A DNA stretch of 64,000 nt from Bradyrhizobium sp. CCBAU 051011 (GCF_009930815.1 NZ_CP022222.1:4072501-4136500), one strand, 5' to 3'; positions 27,155 to 37,004 are shown, counted from the first letter of the stretch. A program made the numbers and translations. The notes: generated from the sequence alone by a model not told the origin.

Positions 27155-28039
27155 ATGCCGCTATTGAGTGACGAGGGACGCGCCAAGGTCAACCTGACCT
27201 TGCGGGTCAATGGACGCCGCGCCGACGGCTATCATGATCTCGAAAGCGTGGTGGCGTTCGCCGATTGCGCCGACCGCCTGACGCTGTCGCTGGGCTCCGA
27301 TCTGGATTTGAAGATGTCCGGACCGCTGGCGCAGGCCTGCGGCGACACCTCGGACAATCTGGTAATCAAGGCCGCGCGTCTGTTGGCTGAACGCGTGCCC
27401 GGCATGAAGGCGGGCAGCTTCACGCTCGACAAGGTCCTGCCGGTGGCGGCCGGCATCGGCGGCGGCTCGGCCGATGCCGCGGCGGCGCTGCGGCTGCTTG
27501 CGCAGGTGAACGGGCTCTCGCTCGACGATCCCCGCATCATCGAGGTCGCGCAACTGACCGGCGCCGACGTGCCGGTCTGCGTCAACTCGCGCGGCTGCGT
27601 CATGACCGGCGTCGGCGAAGCGCTGCAGCCGCTCAGCCTGCCGAAAATGCCCTGCGTGATGGTCAATCCGGGCGTTCCCGTCGCAACCCGCGACGTGTTC
27701 AACGCGCTGGGCTTACGCAATGGCGAACTATTGGTCGGCGTCACCGACGTGCTGCTGAGGGATCGCTGGCCCGACGACAAGGCATCGCTGGAAGAATGGG
27801 TTGAAGCGCTCGCTGCCAACTCCAACGATCTAGAGGCGCCGGCCATGCGCGTCCAGCCCGTGATCGGCGACGTCATCGCGGCGCTCAACGCCACCAACGG
27901 CGCCTGGCTGGCGCGGATGTCCGGATCGGGCGCCACCTGCTTTGCAATCTACGAGAACACCGCCGAAGCCGGCCGTGCGGCAGAGAAGATCCGCCGCGAT
28001 CACCCTGGCTGGTGGGTGCATGCGGGCACGCTGAGCTAG
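27155..28039 (+). CDS. ispE: 4-diphosphocytidyl-2-C-methyl-D-erythritol kinase
   Basis: The 294-aa GHMP kinase phosphorylates CDP-methylerythritol in the non-mevalonate isoprenoid pathway. It has the N-terminal RAKVNLTLRVNGRRADGYHD motif, the glycine-rich ATP loop PVAAGIGGGSADAAAALR around residue 105, and the C-terminal MSGSGATCFAIYE motif. Length is standard. Its last 4 bases overlap the stop codon of the convergent LysE-family gene. The polyprenyl diphosphate synthase nearby is a downstream user of the same pathway. Confidence 0.95.
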   Translation: MPLLSDEGRAKVNLTLRVNGRRADGYHDLESVVAFADCADRLTLSLGSDLDLKMSGPLAQACGDTSDNLVIKAARLLAERVPGMKAGSFTLDKVLPVAAGIGGGSADAAAALRLLAQVNGLSLDDPRIIEVAQLTGADVPVCVNSRGCVMTGVGEALQPLSLPKMPCVMVNPGVPVATRDVFNALGLRNGELLVGVTDVLLRDRWPDDKASLEEWVEALAANSNDLEAPAMRVQPVIGDVIAALNATNGAWLARMSGSGATCFAIYENTAEAGRAAEKIRRDHPGWWVHAGTLS

Positions 28040-28665
28040 CTCGCGGGCCGCCGCGCCAGCGCCAGCGAAATGCCGAGGCCGGCGATGAACAGCCCCGACC
28101 CCTGCCGCAACCGTTGAAGCAAATTCGGCCTGCGCGTGAGACTATCGCGCGCGGTCGTGGCCATCATCACCACAATGACATCGACGAGCGTATTCAGCGC
28201 CACCGAGATCAGTCCCAGCACCATGAACTGGAGCGCCGGATAGCTGCCGGCCGGGTCGAGGAATTGCGGAATGAAGGCCAGAAAGAACGCGGCGGTCTTC
28301 GGATTTAAGGCTTCGACCAGCACGCCTTCCCGAAATACGCGTTGCGTGCCGACGGCGCTGTTCTGCTCCAACACCCATTTCCCGGCTTCGCGAAATGTCC
28401 TGATGCCGAGCCACACGAGATAGATGGCGCCAGCGAATTTCAGCGCAGTAAACAGCTCGGCACTGGCAAGGATGATCGCCGAGACGCCAAGCCCGCCTGC
28501 GATGACATGCACGAGCCCGCCGAGCGCCGTACCGAATGTCGAGGCGATGCCGGCTCGCTTGCCGCCGGAAAGCGTGCGTGCCGCGACGTAAAAGATTCCC
28601 GGGCCGGGGACGGCGGCGATGACGAGGGCCGCTGCAAGAAATAGCGTGAAGCTAGCGCCGTTCAT
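28036..28665 (-). CDS. LysE/RhtB-family exporter
   Basis: The 209-aa protein has six hydrophobic segments and the family motif LVIAAVPGPGIFYVAARTLS at the N-terminus, followed by GGKRAGIASTFGTALGGLVH and NPKTAAFFLAFIPQFLDP. LysE-type permeases export basic or other amino acids; the substrate is unknown. The start ATG at 28665 lies just before a family B repeat. Its 3' end overlaps ispE by 4 bp in opposite orientation. Confidence 0.9.
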   Translation of the reverse strand: MNGASFTLFLAAALVIAAVPGPGIFYVAARTLSGGKRAGIASTFGTALGGLVHVIAGGLGVSAIILASAELFTALKFAGAIYLVWLGIRTFREAGKWVLEQNSAVGTQRVFREGVLVEALNPKTAAFFLAFIPQFLDPAGSYPALQFMVLGLISVALNTLVDVIVVMMATTARDSLTRRPNLLQRLRQGSGLFIAGLGISLALARRPAS

Positions 28666-28678
28666 TTAATCGCCTTTC

Positions 28679-28768
28679 GTAGGGTGGGCAAAGCGAAGCG
28701 TGCCCACCAAAGCATGTCCTCAAATCGGGTGAAATTGGTGGGCACGGCGCTGCGCGCCTTTGCCCACC
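28679..28768. repeat. Intergenic repeat, family B copy 3
   Basis: Begins GTAGGGTGGGCAAAGCGAAG and ends CCTTTGCCCACC, with GTGCCCACCAA facing TTGGTGGGCAC. It separates the LysE gene from polyprenyl diphosphate synthase. Confidence 0.85.
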
Positions 28769-28772
28769 GGAC

Positions 28773-29780
28773 TTAATGCGACCGCGCCAGGCAGAACGCC
28801 ACCACCTGCTCGAGCGCGGTCTTCATCGGCGAGGCCGGGAATAGCGCCAGCGCATCCACCGCCATCGCGCCGTAATGCTGGGCGCGGCTGATCGTGTCTT
28901 CCAGCGCGCGGTGCTTGGTCATCAACCCGATGGCATGATCGAGGTCGCTGTCGCCGATCTCGCCGCGCTCCAGTGCCTTGATCCAGAACTTGCGCTCGCT
29001 GTCATTGCCGCGGCGGAACGCCAACACCACCGGCAGCGTGATCTTGCCCTCGCGGAAATCGTCGCCGATGTTCTTGCCGAGTTTCGCGGCCTTGCCGCCA
29101 TAGTCGAGCACGTCATCGACGAGCTGGAACGCGATGCCGAGATTCATGCCGACCGAGCGGCACGCGGTCTGTTCGGCCTTGGGCCGGTTCGCGATTACGG
29201 GACCGACCTCGCAGGCGGCGGCGAACAGTTCGGCCGTCTTGCCGCGGATGACGGCAAGGTATTCGTCCTCAGTGGTCGCGGTGTTCTTGGCCGCCGCAAG
29301 CTGCATCACTTCGCCTTCGGCGATGGTGGCGGCTGCGGAGGAGAGGATGTCCAGCGCGCGCAGCGAGCCGACCTCGACCATCATGCGGAAGGCCTGGCCG
29401 AGCAGGAAGTCGCCGACCAGCACGCTGGCCTCATTGCCCCACAGCATCCGCGCCGACAGCTTGCCGCGGCGCAGCTCGCTCTCGTCGACGACGTCATCAT
29501 GCAAGAGCGTCGCGGTGTGCATGAATTCGACCGCGGCGGCGAGCTTGATATGACCATCGCCGGAATAGTTGGAGAGCTGGGCCATCGCCAGCGTCAGCAT
29601 CGGACGCAGGCGTTTGCCGCCGGAGGAGATCAGGTGATTGGCGACCTCCGGGATCATGGTGACTTCCGACCCGGTCCGCGACAGTATTGTGGCGTTGACC
29701 CGTTCCATGTCGGCGGCGACGAGCCCGACCAGCGCGTCTATCGAAGCGTTCGGGCTCTCGAAGGGTACAATAACCGCCAC
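28773..29780 (-). CDS. Long-chain polyprenyl diphosphate synthase
   Basis: The 335-aa protein is a class I trans-prenyltransferase with both aspartate-rich motifs: LLHDDVVDESELRRG (first) and FQLVDDVLDYGG (second), plus the conserved GGKRLRPMLTL. The product is probably the octaprenyl or decaprenyl side chain of ubiquinone; chain length cannot be read from sequence. The GTG at 29780 was chosen because GGAGA precedes it and the protein then begins AVIVPFESPNASIDALVG as in related bacteria; a TTG at 29792 is less likely. It is divergent from the DUF2007 gene. Confidence 0.92.
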   Translation of the reverse strand: MAVIVPFESPNASIDALVGLVAADMERVNATILSRTGSEVTMIPEVANHLISSGGKRLRPMLTLAMAQLSNYSGDGHIKLAAAVEFMHTATLLHDDVVDESELRRGKLSARMLWGNEASVLVGDFLLGQAFRMMVEVGSLRALDILSSAAATIAEGEVMQLAAAKNTATTEDEYLAVIRGKTAELFAAACEVGPVIANRPKAEQTACRSVGMNLGIAFQLVDDVLDYGGKAAKLGKNIGDDFREGKITLPVVLAFRRGNDSERKFWIKALERGEIGDSDLDHAIGLMTKHRALEDTISRAQHYGAMAVDALALFPASPMKTALEQVVAFCLARSH

Positions 29781-29914
29781 GCGGGTCTCCAATTTTGGCC
29801 AATTCGCACTATCCTTGTTCTACAATAGAAAGTGCCGGTGATGGCGGCAAGGGCACGAAGCGGTTGACAGGCCCGGTGCCGCCGTCGCACCCGGGGCAAA
29901 AAGGAGCACATCCA

Positions 29915-30142
29915 TTGCGGGAATTGGTCAGGACCAACGATATCGTGCTGGTTTCCGCGATCGGCGCGCTGCTCGACGGCGCCAATATCCATCATCTGGT
30001 GTTGGATCAGAACATGAGCGTGATCGAGGGATCGCTCGGCATCCTGCCGCGCCGCATCCTGGTTCACGAGGACGACAATCGCGCGGCCCGCCAATTGCTG
30101 TCGGAAGCGGGCCTGGCCCACGAATTGCGCCCCGATGAGTGA
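29915..30142 (+). CDS. DUF2007 protein
   Basis: The 75-aa protein contains the DUF2007 fold: MRELVRTNDIVLVSAIGALL at the start, then DQNMSVIEGSLGILPRRILV and a C-terminal DNRAARQLLSEAGL helix. Family members are small putative signal-transducing or PII-like proteins with unknown ligand. A TTG start at 29915 is supported by AAGGAG eight bases upstream; longer in-frame starts have no such site. It overlaps the TrmN6-like gene by 8 bp, so the two are translationally linked. Confidence 0.75.
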   Translation: MRELVRTNDIVLVSAIGALLDGANIHHLVLDQNMSVIEGSLGILPRRILVHEDDNRAARQLLSEAGLAHELRPDE

Positions 30143-30902
30143 CCCCGTTCTCGAACTCACCGAGGATGCGTTTCTCGGCGGGCAATTGCGTCTGAAGCAA
30201 CTGAAATCGGGACACCGCGCCGGTCACGATGCGGTGCTGCTGGCGGCGGCGAGTTCGGCCCGTCCGGGCGACCGCGTTGCCGATCTCGGCGCCGGCATCG
30301 GGGCCGCGGGACTGGCAGTGGCGAGGCGTATCGCCGGCATCGATCTGATCCTGGTCGAGATCGATCCGGCGCTGGCGGGCCTTGCGCGCGCCAATGCGGA
30401 GACGAATGCGATTCAAGCCGACGTGATCGTGCTCGATGTCGAAGCCGATGCCACAGCTTTTGCTGCGGCCGGCCTGGCTCCCGACAGCGTCGATGCAGTG
30501 CTGATGAATCCGCCCTTCAACGATCCGGCGCGGCACCGCGTTTCGCCGGACACCGCACGCGGCATCGCGCACATGGCGACCGCGACGACGCTTCCAAAAT
30601 GGGTGCACGCGGCGCGGCGCATCCTCAAATCGAGGGGAGCGTTGACGCTGATCTGGCGCGCCGATGGTCTTGCCGAGGTGCTCTCGGCGCTCGATCACGG
30701 TTTCGGGAGCGTGCAACTTTTGCCGGTTCACGGCGACGCACGCTCGCCCGCCAACCGCATTCTCGTCCGCGCCATCAAGGGTGGCCGGGCGCCGACCCAA
30801 ATCCGTCCCGCCTTGATGCTCAATGACGAGCCAGGCGTACCCAATCAAAGGGTGCAGGACATTCTGGCCGGAAAGGGAACCTTGCCGCTTGCGAGCCCGT
30901 AA
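30135..30902 (+). CDS. TrmN6-like tRNA/DNA N6-adenine methyltransferase
   Basis: The 255-aa protein has a Rossmann AdoMet-binding region (DRVADLGAGIGAAGLAVARR) and the N-terminal QLKSGHRAGHDAVLLAAA segment found in tRNA1(Val) A37 N6-methyltransferases. The catalytic motif is NPPF (LMNPPFNDPARHR). It probably methylates adenine in tRNA, but this family has also been given other roles. It overlaps the DUF2007 gene by 8 bp. A 32-aa ORF lies on the other strand just beyond its stop. Confidence 0.8.
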   Translation: MSDPVLELTEDAFLGGQLRLKQLKSGHRAGHDAVLLAAASSARPGDRVADLGAGIGAAGLAVARRIAGIDLILVEIDPALAGLARANAETNAIQADVIVLDVEADATAFAAAGLAPDSVDAVLMNPPFNDPARHRVSPDTARGIAHMATATTLPKWVHAARRILKSRGALTLIWRADGLAEVLSALDHGFGSVQLLPVHGDARSPANRILVRAIKGGRAPTQIRPALMLNDEPGVPNQRVQDILAGKGTLPLASP

Positions 30903-30937
30903 GCGGTCCGCGCCTCCCAAATTCGCCGTGCAGGACG

Positions 30938-31036
30938 CTATTGCGGAAGCGTCTCTGACTGTTGTTTGGGCGACGATGTAAAGTGGATCGCGGCCAGAAG
31001 GCTGCCGATGAGCATTATCAGCAGGTAGATTTTCAT
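30938..31036 (-). CDS. 32-aa putative membrane peptide
   Basis: The short frame encodes MKIYLLIMLIGSLLAAIHFT, a single hydrophobic helix, followed by a polar tail SSPKQQSETLPQ. A Shine-Dalgarno GGAGA lies five bases before the ATG at 31036. It is divergent from the S49 peptidase gene (127 bp apart) and convergent with the TrmN6-like gene. The helix and RBS together make it a credible small membrane protein; no family is known to me. Confidence 0.5.
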   Translation of the reverse strand: MKIYLLIMLIGSLLAAIHFTSSPKQQSETLPQ

Positions 31037-31162
31037 GTCAGTCTCCGCTGCACCATTGCAGCTTTAACATCTGCAAGGCAAAAGGCGTTCCGGCCGAAAA
31101 CGGCGTTTCGTCTTTGCAATGCCACCGGTGCGATAAAAAAATGGTTAATTCGAGGTAACGGC

Positions 31163-32074
31163 ATGAGTGAACAATTAAGTGATCGCGCGGGATTGCCGAA
31201 CCTCATTGACCGGATGAAGCAACTCATTCCGGCAAGATTCCGGCGCGACGCCGCGGTCGTCCCCGTCGTGCGCCTGTCGGGTGTCATCGGTGCGGTGACG
31301 CCGTTGCGGCCAGGCCTGACGCTGGCCAGCATTGCCAAGACGCTCGAACGCGCCTTCGCCACCCGCCATGCCAAGGCCGTGGCGCTGGTAATCAACTCGC
31401 CCGGCGGCTCGCCGGTGCAATCGCGGCAAATCTATTTGCGGATCAGGCAGCTTGCCGCGGAAAAGAAGCTGCCGGTGCTGGTGTTTGTCGAGGATGTCGC
31501 GGCGTCCGGCGGCTACATGATCGCCTGTGCGGGCGATGAGATTTTTTGCGACCCGTCCTCGATCCTCGGCTCGATCGGCGTGGTCGGCGGCAGTTTCGGC
31601 TTTCAGGACCTGATCAAGCGGATCGGCGTGGAACGGCGGCTCTACACGGCAGGCGAGCACAAGGCGATGCTGGATCCGTTCCTGCCCGAGGACCCCGATG
31701 ATGTGGCGCGCCTCAAGACGCTTCAGCGCGAGATCCACGCCATCTTCATCGCACTGGTCAAAGGCAGCCGCGGCGCGCGCCTCAATGGCGGCGACGATGT
31801 CCTGTTCACCGGCGAGTACTGGGCGGGCGAGAAGTCGGTCTCGCTGGGCCTGGCCGACAAGGTCGGCGATATCAGATCGACGCTGCGCGAGCGTTACGGC
31901 GAGAAAGTGCTGACGCCGGTCATCGCGCCGGCAAGCGGGATGCTGGCCGGGCTGCTCGGCCGCAGATCGCCGGGTGCGGGCTCCCTGGGAGCATTCGACG
32001 GTATCGGAGGACTGCCGGACGACCTGATTTCCGCGCTGGAGACAAGGGCGATTTGGGCCAAATTCGGATTCTAA
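31163..32074 (+). CDS. S49-family (SppA/SohB-like) serine peptidase
   Basis: The 303-aa protein carries the SppA-type signature: ALVINSPGGSPVQSRQIYLR, the nucleophile Ser in VAASGGYMIACAGD, and the general-base Lys in TAGEHKAMLDPF. It probably degrades cleaved signal peptides or other membrane-associated peptides. There is no clear signal anchor; the N-terminus is MSEQLSDRAGLPNLIDRMKQ, so a cytoplasmic location is possible. The ATG at 31163 was chosen from many in-frame codons because the domain starts shortly after. A 70-aa gene follows after 88 bp. Confidence 0.88.
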   Translation: MSEQLSDRAGLPNLIDRMKQLIPARFRRDAAVVPVVRLSGVIGAVTPLRPGLTLASIAKTLERAFATRHAKAVALVINSPGGSPVQSRQIYLRIRQLAAEKKLPVLVFVEDVAASGGYMIACAGDEIFCDPSSILGSIGVVGGSFGFQDLIKRIGVERRLYTAGEHKAMLDPFLPEDPDDVARLKTLQREIHAIFIALVKGSRGARLNGGDDVLFTGEYWAGEKSVSLGLADKVGDIRSTLRERYGEKVLTPVIAPASGMLAGLLGRRSPGAGSLGAFDGIGGLPDDLISALETRAIWAKFGF

Positions 32075-32162
32075 CGCGTAAGTGAGCGCGCCATTTAGTC
32101 CCAAAAGCGCAATTGCGGCGCAGCCCGGCTTCGGCGAGAATGCGCTTATTGGGGGCTGATAC

Positions 32163-32375
32163 GTGAACGACAAGGATCGACCGATGCCGCCGCTGATCGC
32201 ATTCGCGGGTGCCCTGGGAGGGCTCGCCGTGGTCCGCTGGGCCTACAAGACTGCTATCCGCATCAACAGGGAACTGGAAGAAGCGCGGCTGGCACGCGTT
32301 GCCGAGACTACGCAAACCGCCGACATTCCGACATTGCGCCGCGACCCGGTCACCGGGGCGTATCGGCCGGGCTAG
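32163..32375 (+). CDS. Conserved hypothetical, 70 aa
   Basis: A short protein with a hydrophobic N-terminal segment (PMPPLIAFAGALGGLAVVRW) followed by a charged helix (RINRELEEARLARVAET) and a C-terminal TLRRDPVTGAYRPG. It starts GTG at 32163. I recall similar proteins next to S49 peptidase and glyQ in this group, but no domain name. It probably sits at the membrane. Confidence 0.6.
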   Translation: MNDKDRPMPPLIAFAGALGGLAVVRWAYKTAIRINRELEEARLARVAETTQTADIPTLRRDPVTGAYRPG

Positions 32376-32383
32376 CCTGAATT

Positions 32384-32536
32384 CGTCATGCCCGGGCAAA
32401 AAGCGCGAAGCGCGTCTTCGCGCTGGATGTCCCGGGCATCCACGTCTTTGGCTCGACGATAAAAAGAACGTGGATGGCCGGGCATAGGCGAGCGGAAGCG
32501 ACGCCGTCCTTCAGACGGCTAAGCCCGGCCATGACG
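32384..32536. repeat. Intergenic palindromic repeat, family A copy 4
   Basis: The longest family A copy: starts CGTCATGCCCGGGCAA, contains CATCCACGTC and AACGTGGATGGCCGGGCA, and ends CCGGCCATGACG. It separates the 70-aa gene from glyQ. Confidence 0.85.
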
Positions 32537-32647
32537 GAGAGAAGGCGAATTCTGACGCTTTAGCCCCCCGCCATCGCCTTGATTCCCTGCCTCCGCGCCG
32601 ATACGGTCCCGCGCTTCTAAAACCCCCTCGCGAGCCCGATTCCGCCG

Positions 32648-33583
32648 ATGGACGCCCTGCCTGACCACATGCGCCCGGAACGTTCGTTCCAGGGCTTTAT
32701 TCTTGCCCTCCAGCGGTTCTGGGCGGAGCAGGGCTGCGTGATCCTGCAGCCCTACGACATGGAAATGGGCGCGGGCACCTTTCATCCGGCGACGACGCTC
32801 CGCGCGCTCGGGCCGAAGCGCTGGAACGCGGCCTATGTGCAGCCCTCGCGCCGGCCCAAGGACGGCCGCTATGGCGAAAATCCCAACCGGATGCAGCACT
32901 ATTACCAGTTTCAGGTGATCATGAAGCCGTCGCCGCCGAACTTGCAGGACCTGTACCTGAAGTCGCTCGCCGCCATCGGCATCGATTCCAGTGTCCATGA
33001 CATCCGCTTTGTCGAGGACGATTGGGAAAGTCCGACGCTCGGCGCTTGGGGGCTCGGCTGGGAATGCTGGTGCGACGGCATGGAAGTCAGCCAGTTCACT
33101 TACTTCCAGCAGGTCGCGGGCGTCGAATGCGCGCCGGTCTCCGGCGAACTCACCTACGGGCTCGAACGCCTCGCGATGTATGTGCAGGGCGTCGACCGCG
33201 TCTACGATCTCAATTTCAACGGCCGCGAGGGCGACGAGAAAGTCACCTATGGCGACGTCTTCCTGCAGGCCGAGCAGGAATATTCCCGGCATAATTTCGA
33301 GCACGCCGACACCGCAATGCTGTTCGAGCAGTTCAGGATGGCGGAAGACGCCTGCAAAAAATATCTCGCGGCTGGCTGGAAGGAGGGCGGCAATCAGAAG
33401 GAGCATCTGATGGCGCTGCCGGCCTATGATCAGTGCATCAAGGCGAGCCATGTCTTCAACCTGCTGGATGCCCGCGGCGTGATCTCGGTGACGGAGCGGC
33501 AGAGCTACATCATGCGGGTGCGCGAACTGGCAAAAGCCTGCGGTGACGCCTGGGTCCACACCGAAGCGGGCAGGGCGGTCTGA
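32648..33583 (+). CDS. glyQ: Glycyl-tRNA synthetase alpha subunit
   Basis: The 311-aa protein is the catalytic subunit of the alpha2beta2 glycyl-tRNA synthetase. Class II motifs are visible: [60 protein letters not shown], and [18 protein letters not shown]. The end overlaps the glyS start codon by one base (TGATG), the usual arrangement. A family A repeat lies just upstream. Confidence 0.97.
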   Translation: MDALPDHMRPERSFQGFILALQRFWAEQGCVILQPYDMEMGAGTFHPATTLRALGPKRWNAAYVQPSRRPKDGRYGENPNRMQHYYQFQVIMKPSPPNLQDLYLKSLAAIGIDSSVHDIRFVEDDWESPTLGAWGLGWECWCDGMEVSQFTYFQQVAGVECAPVSGELTYGLERLAMYVQGVDRVYDLNFNGREGDEKVTYGDVFLQAEQEYSRHNFEHADTAMLFEQFRMAEDACKKYLAAGWKEGGNQKEHLMALPAYDQCIKASHVFNLLDARGVISVTERQSYIMRVRELAKACGDAWVHTEAGRAV

Positions 33584-35682
33584 TGCCTGATCTTCTGCTG
33601 GAACTGTTTTCCGAGGAAATCCCCGCGCGCATGCAGGCGAAGGCGGCGGACGATCTGCGCCGCATGGTCACCGACAAGCTCGTCGCCGAGGGCCTCGTCT
33701 ATGAAGGCGCAAAAGCGTTCGCGACGCCGCGGCGGCTGGCGCTGACCGTGCACGGCATTCCCCAGCGGCAATCCGACCTGAAGGAAGAACGCCGCGGCCC
33801 GCGCGTCGGCGGCCCCGATGCCGCGATCCAGGGTTTCCTGAAGGCGACAGGCCTTGCCCGGATCGAAGACGCCAAGGTTCAAACCGACCCGAAGAAGGGT
33901 GATTTCTATATCGCGCTGATCGAAAAGCCGGGACGCGCCACGATCGACGTCCTCGCCGAGATATTGCCGGTCATTGTGAGAACCTTCCCGTGGCCGAAAT
34001 CGATGCGCTGGGGCGAGCGGTCGGCCAAATCGGGCTCGCTCTCCTGGGTGCGGCCGCTGCATTCGATCATCGCGACCTTCGGTCCCGAGACCGAAGACCC
34101 CGATGTCGTGAAGTTTGCCGTCGACGGCATCGAGACCGGGCAGACCACGTTCGGCCACCGCTTCATGGCGCCGGCTGCGATCTCCGTGCGCCGCTTCGAG
34201 GATTACGAAGCCAAGCTGAAGGCCGCAAAGGTCGTGCTCGATCCGCAGGCGCGCAAGGACATCATCCTCGCGGATGCCACGGAGCTGGCGTTCGCCCAGG
34301 GCTATGAACTGGTCGAGGATCAGGTACTGCTGGATGAGGTCGCCGGCCTCGTCGAATGGCCGGTCGCGCTGATGGGATCGTTCGACGAGGAATTTTTGTC
34401 GATCCCGGACGAGGTGATCCGCGCCACCATCAGAAACAACCAGAAATGTTTTGTGGTGCGCGATCCCAAGACGGGCAAGCTCGCCAACAAGTTCATCCTG
34501 ACCGCCAACATCGAGGCGACCGACAGCGGCAAGGTGATCGTCGCCGGCAACGAGCGCGTCATCCGCGCGCGTCTGTCGGACGCGAAATTCTTCTACGAGA
34601 CCGACCTGAAGACGAAGCTGGAGAGCCGGCTGCCCAAGTTCGAGCAGATCGTGTTCCATGAGAAGCTGGGCACGCAGGCTGCGCGGATCAAGCGCATCGA
34701 ACGGCTGGCCGCCGAGATCGCGCCGCTTGTCGGCGCCGACGTCGAAAAGGCCAAGCGGGCCGCGCGTCTGGCAAAGGCCGATTTGTTGACCGAAGTCGTC
34801 GGCGAATTCCCCGAGTTGCAAGGCTTGATGGGGAAGTACTACGCGCAGGCGCAGGGCGAAGACGCTGCCGTCGCCGCCGCAAGCGAGGATCATTACAAGC
34901 CGCAGGGCCCCGCCGATCGCGTTCCGACCGATGCGGTGAGCGTGGCGGTGGCGCTCGCGGACAAGATCGATACGCTGGTTGGGTTCTGGGCGATCGACGA
35001 GAAGCCGACGGGAAGCAAGGATCCGTATGCGTTGCGGCGCGCGGCGCTGGGCGTGATCAGGCTCATCGTCGACAATACGTTGCGGCTGCCGATCCTGGCC
35101 GTGGCGAAGTCGGCATTGGCTGGTTTGCCGAAAAAGGACGATGCCCAAAAACTTCCGGACGACCTCCTCGCCTTCTTCGCCGATCGCCTGAAGGTCCAGC
35201 TCCGCGACCAGGGCGCGCGGCACGATCTCGTCGACGCCGTGTTTTCGCTCGGCGGCCAGGACGATCTGCTGCTTGTCGTCCGCCGCGTCGACGCGCTTGG
35301 CAAGTTCCTCGACACCGACGACGGCAAGAACCTGCTTGCAGGGACCAAGCGCGCGAGTAACATCCTTGCGATTGAGGAAAAAAAGGACAAGCGCACGTTT
35401 GACGGCGCGCCGGATGCCGGGCTGTATAAGTTGCCCGAGGAAAAGGCGCTCGCCAAGGCTATAGATCAGGTCAAGAGCGAAGCCGGTGCTGCAGTCGCGA
35501 AGGAAGATTTCGCCAGCGCAATGAGCGCGATGGCCAAGTTGCGTCCGGCCGTCGATGCGTTCTTTGACGAGGTCAAGGTCAATGACGATGAACCCAAGGT
35601 GCGCGAGAACCGACTAAAACTTCTGAACGAAATCCGCGCGGCCACCCGCGCGGTGGCGGATTTTTCCAAGATCGAAGGCTAG
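33583..35682 (+). CDS. glyS: Glycyl-tRNA synthetase beta subunit
   Basis: The 699-aa beta subunit binds tRNA and is required with GlyQ to charge tRNA-Gly. Family segments seen include [20 protein letters not shown] at the N-terminus, [20 protein letters not shown] in the middle, and the DALRxR-like [19 protein letters not shown] towards the C-terminus. Length is standard. One-base overlap with glyQ; a SAM methyltransferase follows after 3 bp, suggesting one transcription unit. Confidence 0.97.
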   Translation: MPDLLLELFSEEIPARMQAKAADDLRRMVTDKLVAEGLVYEGAKAFATPRRLALTVHGIPQRQSDLKEERRGPRVGGPDAAIQGFLKATGLARIEDAKVQTDPKKGDFYIALIEKPGRATIDVLAEILPVIVRTFPWPKSMRWGERSAKSGSLSWVRPLHSIIATFGPETEDPDVVKFAVDGIETGQTTFGHRFMAPAAISVRRFEDYEAKLKAAKVVLDPQARKDIILADATELAFAQGYELVEDQVLLDEVAGLVEWPVALMGSFDEEFLSIPDEVIRATIRNNQKCFVVRDPKTGKLANKFILTANIEATDSGKVIVAGNERVIRARLSDAKFFYETDLKTKLESRLPKFEQIVFHEKLGTQAARIKRIERLAAEIAPLVGADVEKAKRAARLAKADLLTEVVGEFPELQGLMGKYYAQAQGEDAAVAAASEDHYKPQGPADRVPTDAVSVAVALADKIDTLVGFWAIDEKPTGSKDPYALRRAALGVIRLIVDNTLRLPILAVAKSALAGLPKKDDAQKLPDDLLAFFADRLKVQLRDQGARHDLVDAVFSLGGQDDLLLVVRRVDALGKFLDTDDGKNLLAGTKRASNILAIEEKKDKRTFDGAPDAGLYKLPEEKALAKAIDQVKSEAGAAVAKEDFASAMSAMAKLRPAVDAFFDEVKVNDDEPKVRENRLKLLNEIRAATRAVADFSKIEG

Positions 35683-35685
35683 ACC

Positions 35686-36288
35686 ATGGATCGTCAGACG
35701 CTCGCCGCTTATGACCAGGATGCGGTGGCGTTCGCGAACGACTGGCTCGGTCAGCCGGCCCCCGTCGACCTGCAGGAAATCGTCGAGCGGTTTTTTGTGC
35801 GCGGCGGCAATTCGGCCGATATCGGCTGCGGTTGCGGCCGCGAGGTCGCCTGGCTTCAAGCGAACGGTTTTTCGGCCGCCGGCTTCGATGCCTCGGAAGG
35901 CCTGCTCAACGAAGCGCGCCGGCGTTATCCCTCCTTCAAGTTCGCGCATGCGGAATTGCCCGAGCTGCGCGGCATCGGCAGCTTCGACAACGTGCTGTGC
36001 GAAACCGTGATCATGCATCTCGACCGAAAGCAGATCGCCGCATCGGTTCGCCGTCTGCTCGATATCGTCAAGCCCAGCGGCATTCTCTATCTGAGCTGGC
36101 GCGTTACCGAGGGCGCGGATCAGCGCGACGCGCAGGGCCGGCTCTACGTCGCGTTCGATCCGGCGGTCGTGCGGGCGGAGCTGAAGGATGCGACTGTGCT
36201 GCTCGACGAAGAGGTCGTCAGCGCCTCATCGGGGAAGAAGGTCCATCGGCTCGTGGTGAAGAAGCCGGGGCTGGAAATCCGCGAGTAG
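35686..36288 (+). CDS. Class I SAM-dependent methyltransferase
   Basis: The 200-aa protein has AdoMet motif I as SADIGCGCGREVAWLQANGF, followed by FDASEGLLNEARRRYP (motif II acidic residue) and IVKPSGILYLSWRV. The acceptor is unknown. It begins 3 bp after the glyS stop with no other promoter visible, so it is probably translated from the glyQS transcript. The terminator at 36413-36448 lies beyond it, after a family B repeat. Confidence 0.85.
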   Translation: MDRQTLAAYDQDAVAFANDWLGQPAPVDLQEIVERFFVRGGNSADIGCGCGREVAWLQANGFSAAGFDASEGLLNEARRRYPSFKFAHAELPELRGIGSFDNVLCETVIMHLDRKQIAASVRRLLDIVKPSGILYLSWRVTEGADQRDAQGRLYVAFDPAVVRAELKDATVLLDEEVVSASSGKKVHRLVVKKPGLEIRE

Positions 36289-36291
36289 CCC

Positions 36292-36373
36292 GTAGGGCGG
36301 GCAAAGCGCAGCGTGCCCACCATCAGAGCAATGGTTCGGAGAGATGGTGGGCACACGCCTTTGCCCACCCTAC
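36292..36373. repeat. Intergenic repeat, family B copy 4
   Basis: Begins GTAGGGCGGGCAAAGCGCAG and ends TTTGCCCACCCTAC, with GTGCCCACCATC facing GATGGTGGGCAC. It begins four bases after the methyltransferase stop codon. Confidence 0.85.
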
Positions 36374-36412
36374 GGCACCGCGCCCGGCACACGAGTGTGT
36401 AAACGCAAAACG

Positions 36413-36448
36413 AAAGCCCCGCCCGGAGGGGACGCCGGGCGGGGCTTT
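36413..36448. terminator. Strong intrinsic terminator, probably bidirectional
   Basis: AAAGCCCCGCCCGG (36413-36426) pairs perfectly with CCGGGCGGGGCTTT (36435-36448) over 14 bp with an 8-nt loop, followed by a T run. It lies between the glyQS-methyltransferase unit and the convergent DUF1236 gene and has A and T tracts on both sides. Confidence 0.9.
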
Positions 36449-36515
36449 TGTCCGGTCGTATCTCGCGCACATCCGCTTGCGCGGCGCCCGGACCGATCGT
36501 TCAGGCTACTGAGGT

Positions 36516-36872
36516 CTAATCGACCACCTGAACGATGCGACGTGAACGCGGTTCGACCAGCACCGTCTGGCCATTCACCACGGTGTAGCGGTAGGGCGTC
36601 ATGCCGAACGATTGCGGCACATCGTAAACGGTCACGCCGGTCTCCGGCAGCACGCTACCGACGATCACGCGTTCGGAGATCGTGTAGTTCGGCACGCGTT
36701 CACGCACGATGTATTCGCGGAAGGCCGGCCGCTGATCGGCTGCGATGCCTTCATGTTCGCCGATGACGACCGTGCTGCCGCCGGCTGTGCCGATCGTGGT
36801 CTGCGCCTGAGCCGCAATAGGGACGGCCATCGCGCCGGCGATCGCCGCGATGGCAAATAGTCTGTTCCGCAT
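36516..36872 (-). CDS. Secreted DUF1236 protein
   Basis: The 118-aa protein has a signal peptide (MRNRLFAIAAIAGAMAVPIA, cleavage after AQA) and a DUF1236 domain, with FREYIVRERVPNYTISERVI and VYDVPQSFGMTPYRYTVVNG leading to a final LVEPRSRRIVQVVD. Function is unknown; these proteins are probably periplasmic. The start is the ATG at 36872. It is convergent with the glyQS unit across the strong terminator. Confidence 0.85.
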   Translation of the reverse strand: MRNRLFAIAAIAGAMAVPIAAQAQTTIGTAGGSTVVIGEHEGIAADQRPAFREYIVRERVPNYTISERVIVGSVLPETGVTVYDVPQSFGMTPYRYTVVNGQTVLVEPRSRRIVQVVD

Positions 36873-37004
36873 GGTCTACTCCTTCGCGAGAGAGGCGCCG
36901 GCTTTGCCAGCGCACACAATGCGGGCCAATTCATCGCGTGCCGCATTGTTCCGGCAAAATGGCAGCCTCATACGCGGCATTTCTGGGGAATTGTTGCGGA
37001 GGCT

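Noticed and set aside
33505..35223. 572-aa open frame antisense to glyS
   Set aside because: High GC and codon bias keep the opposite strand open. The glyS frame has clear family motifs and the antisense protein has none.
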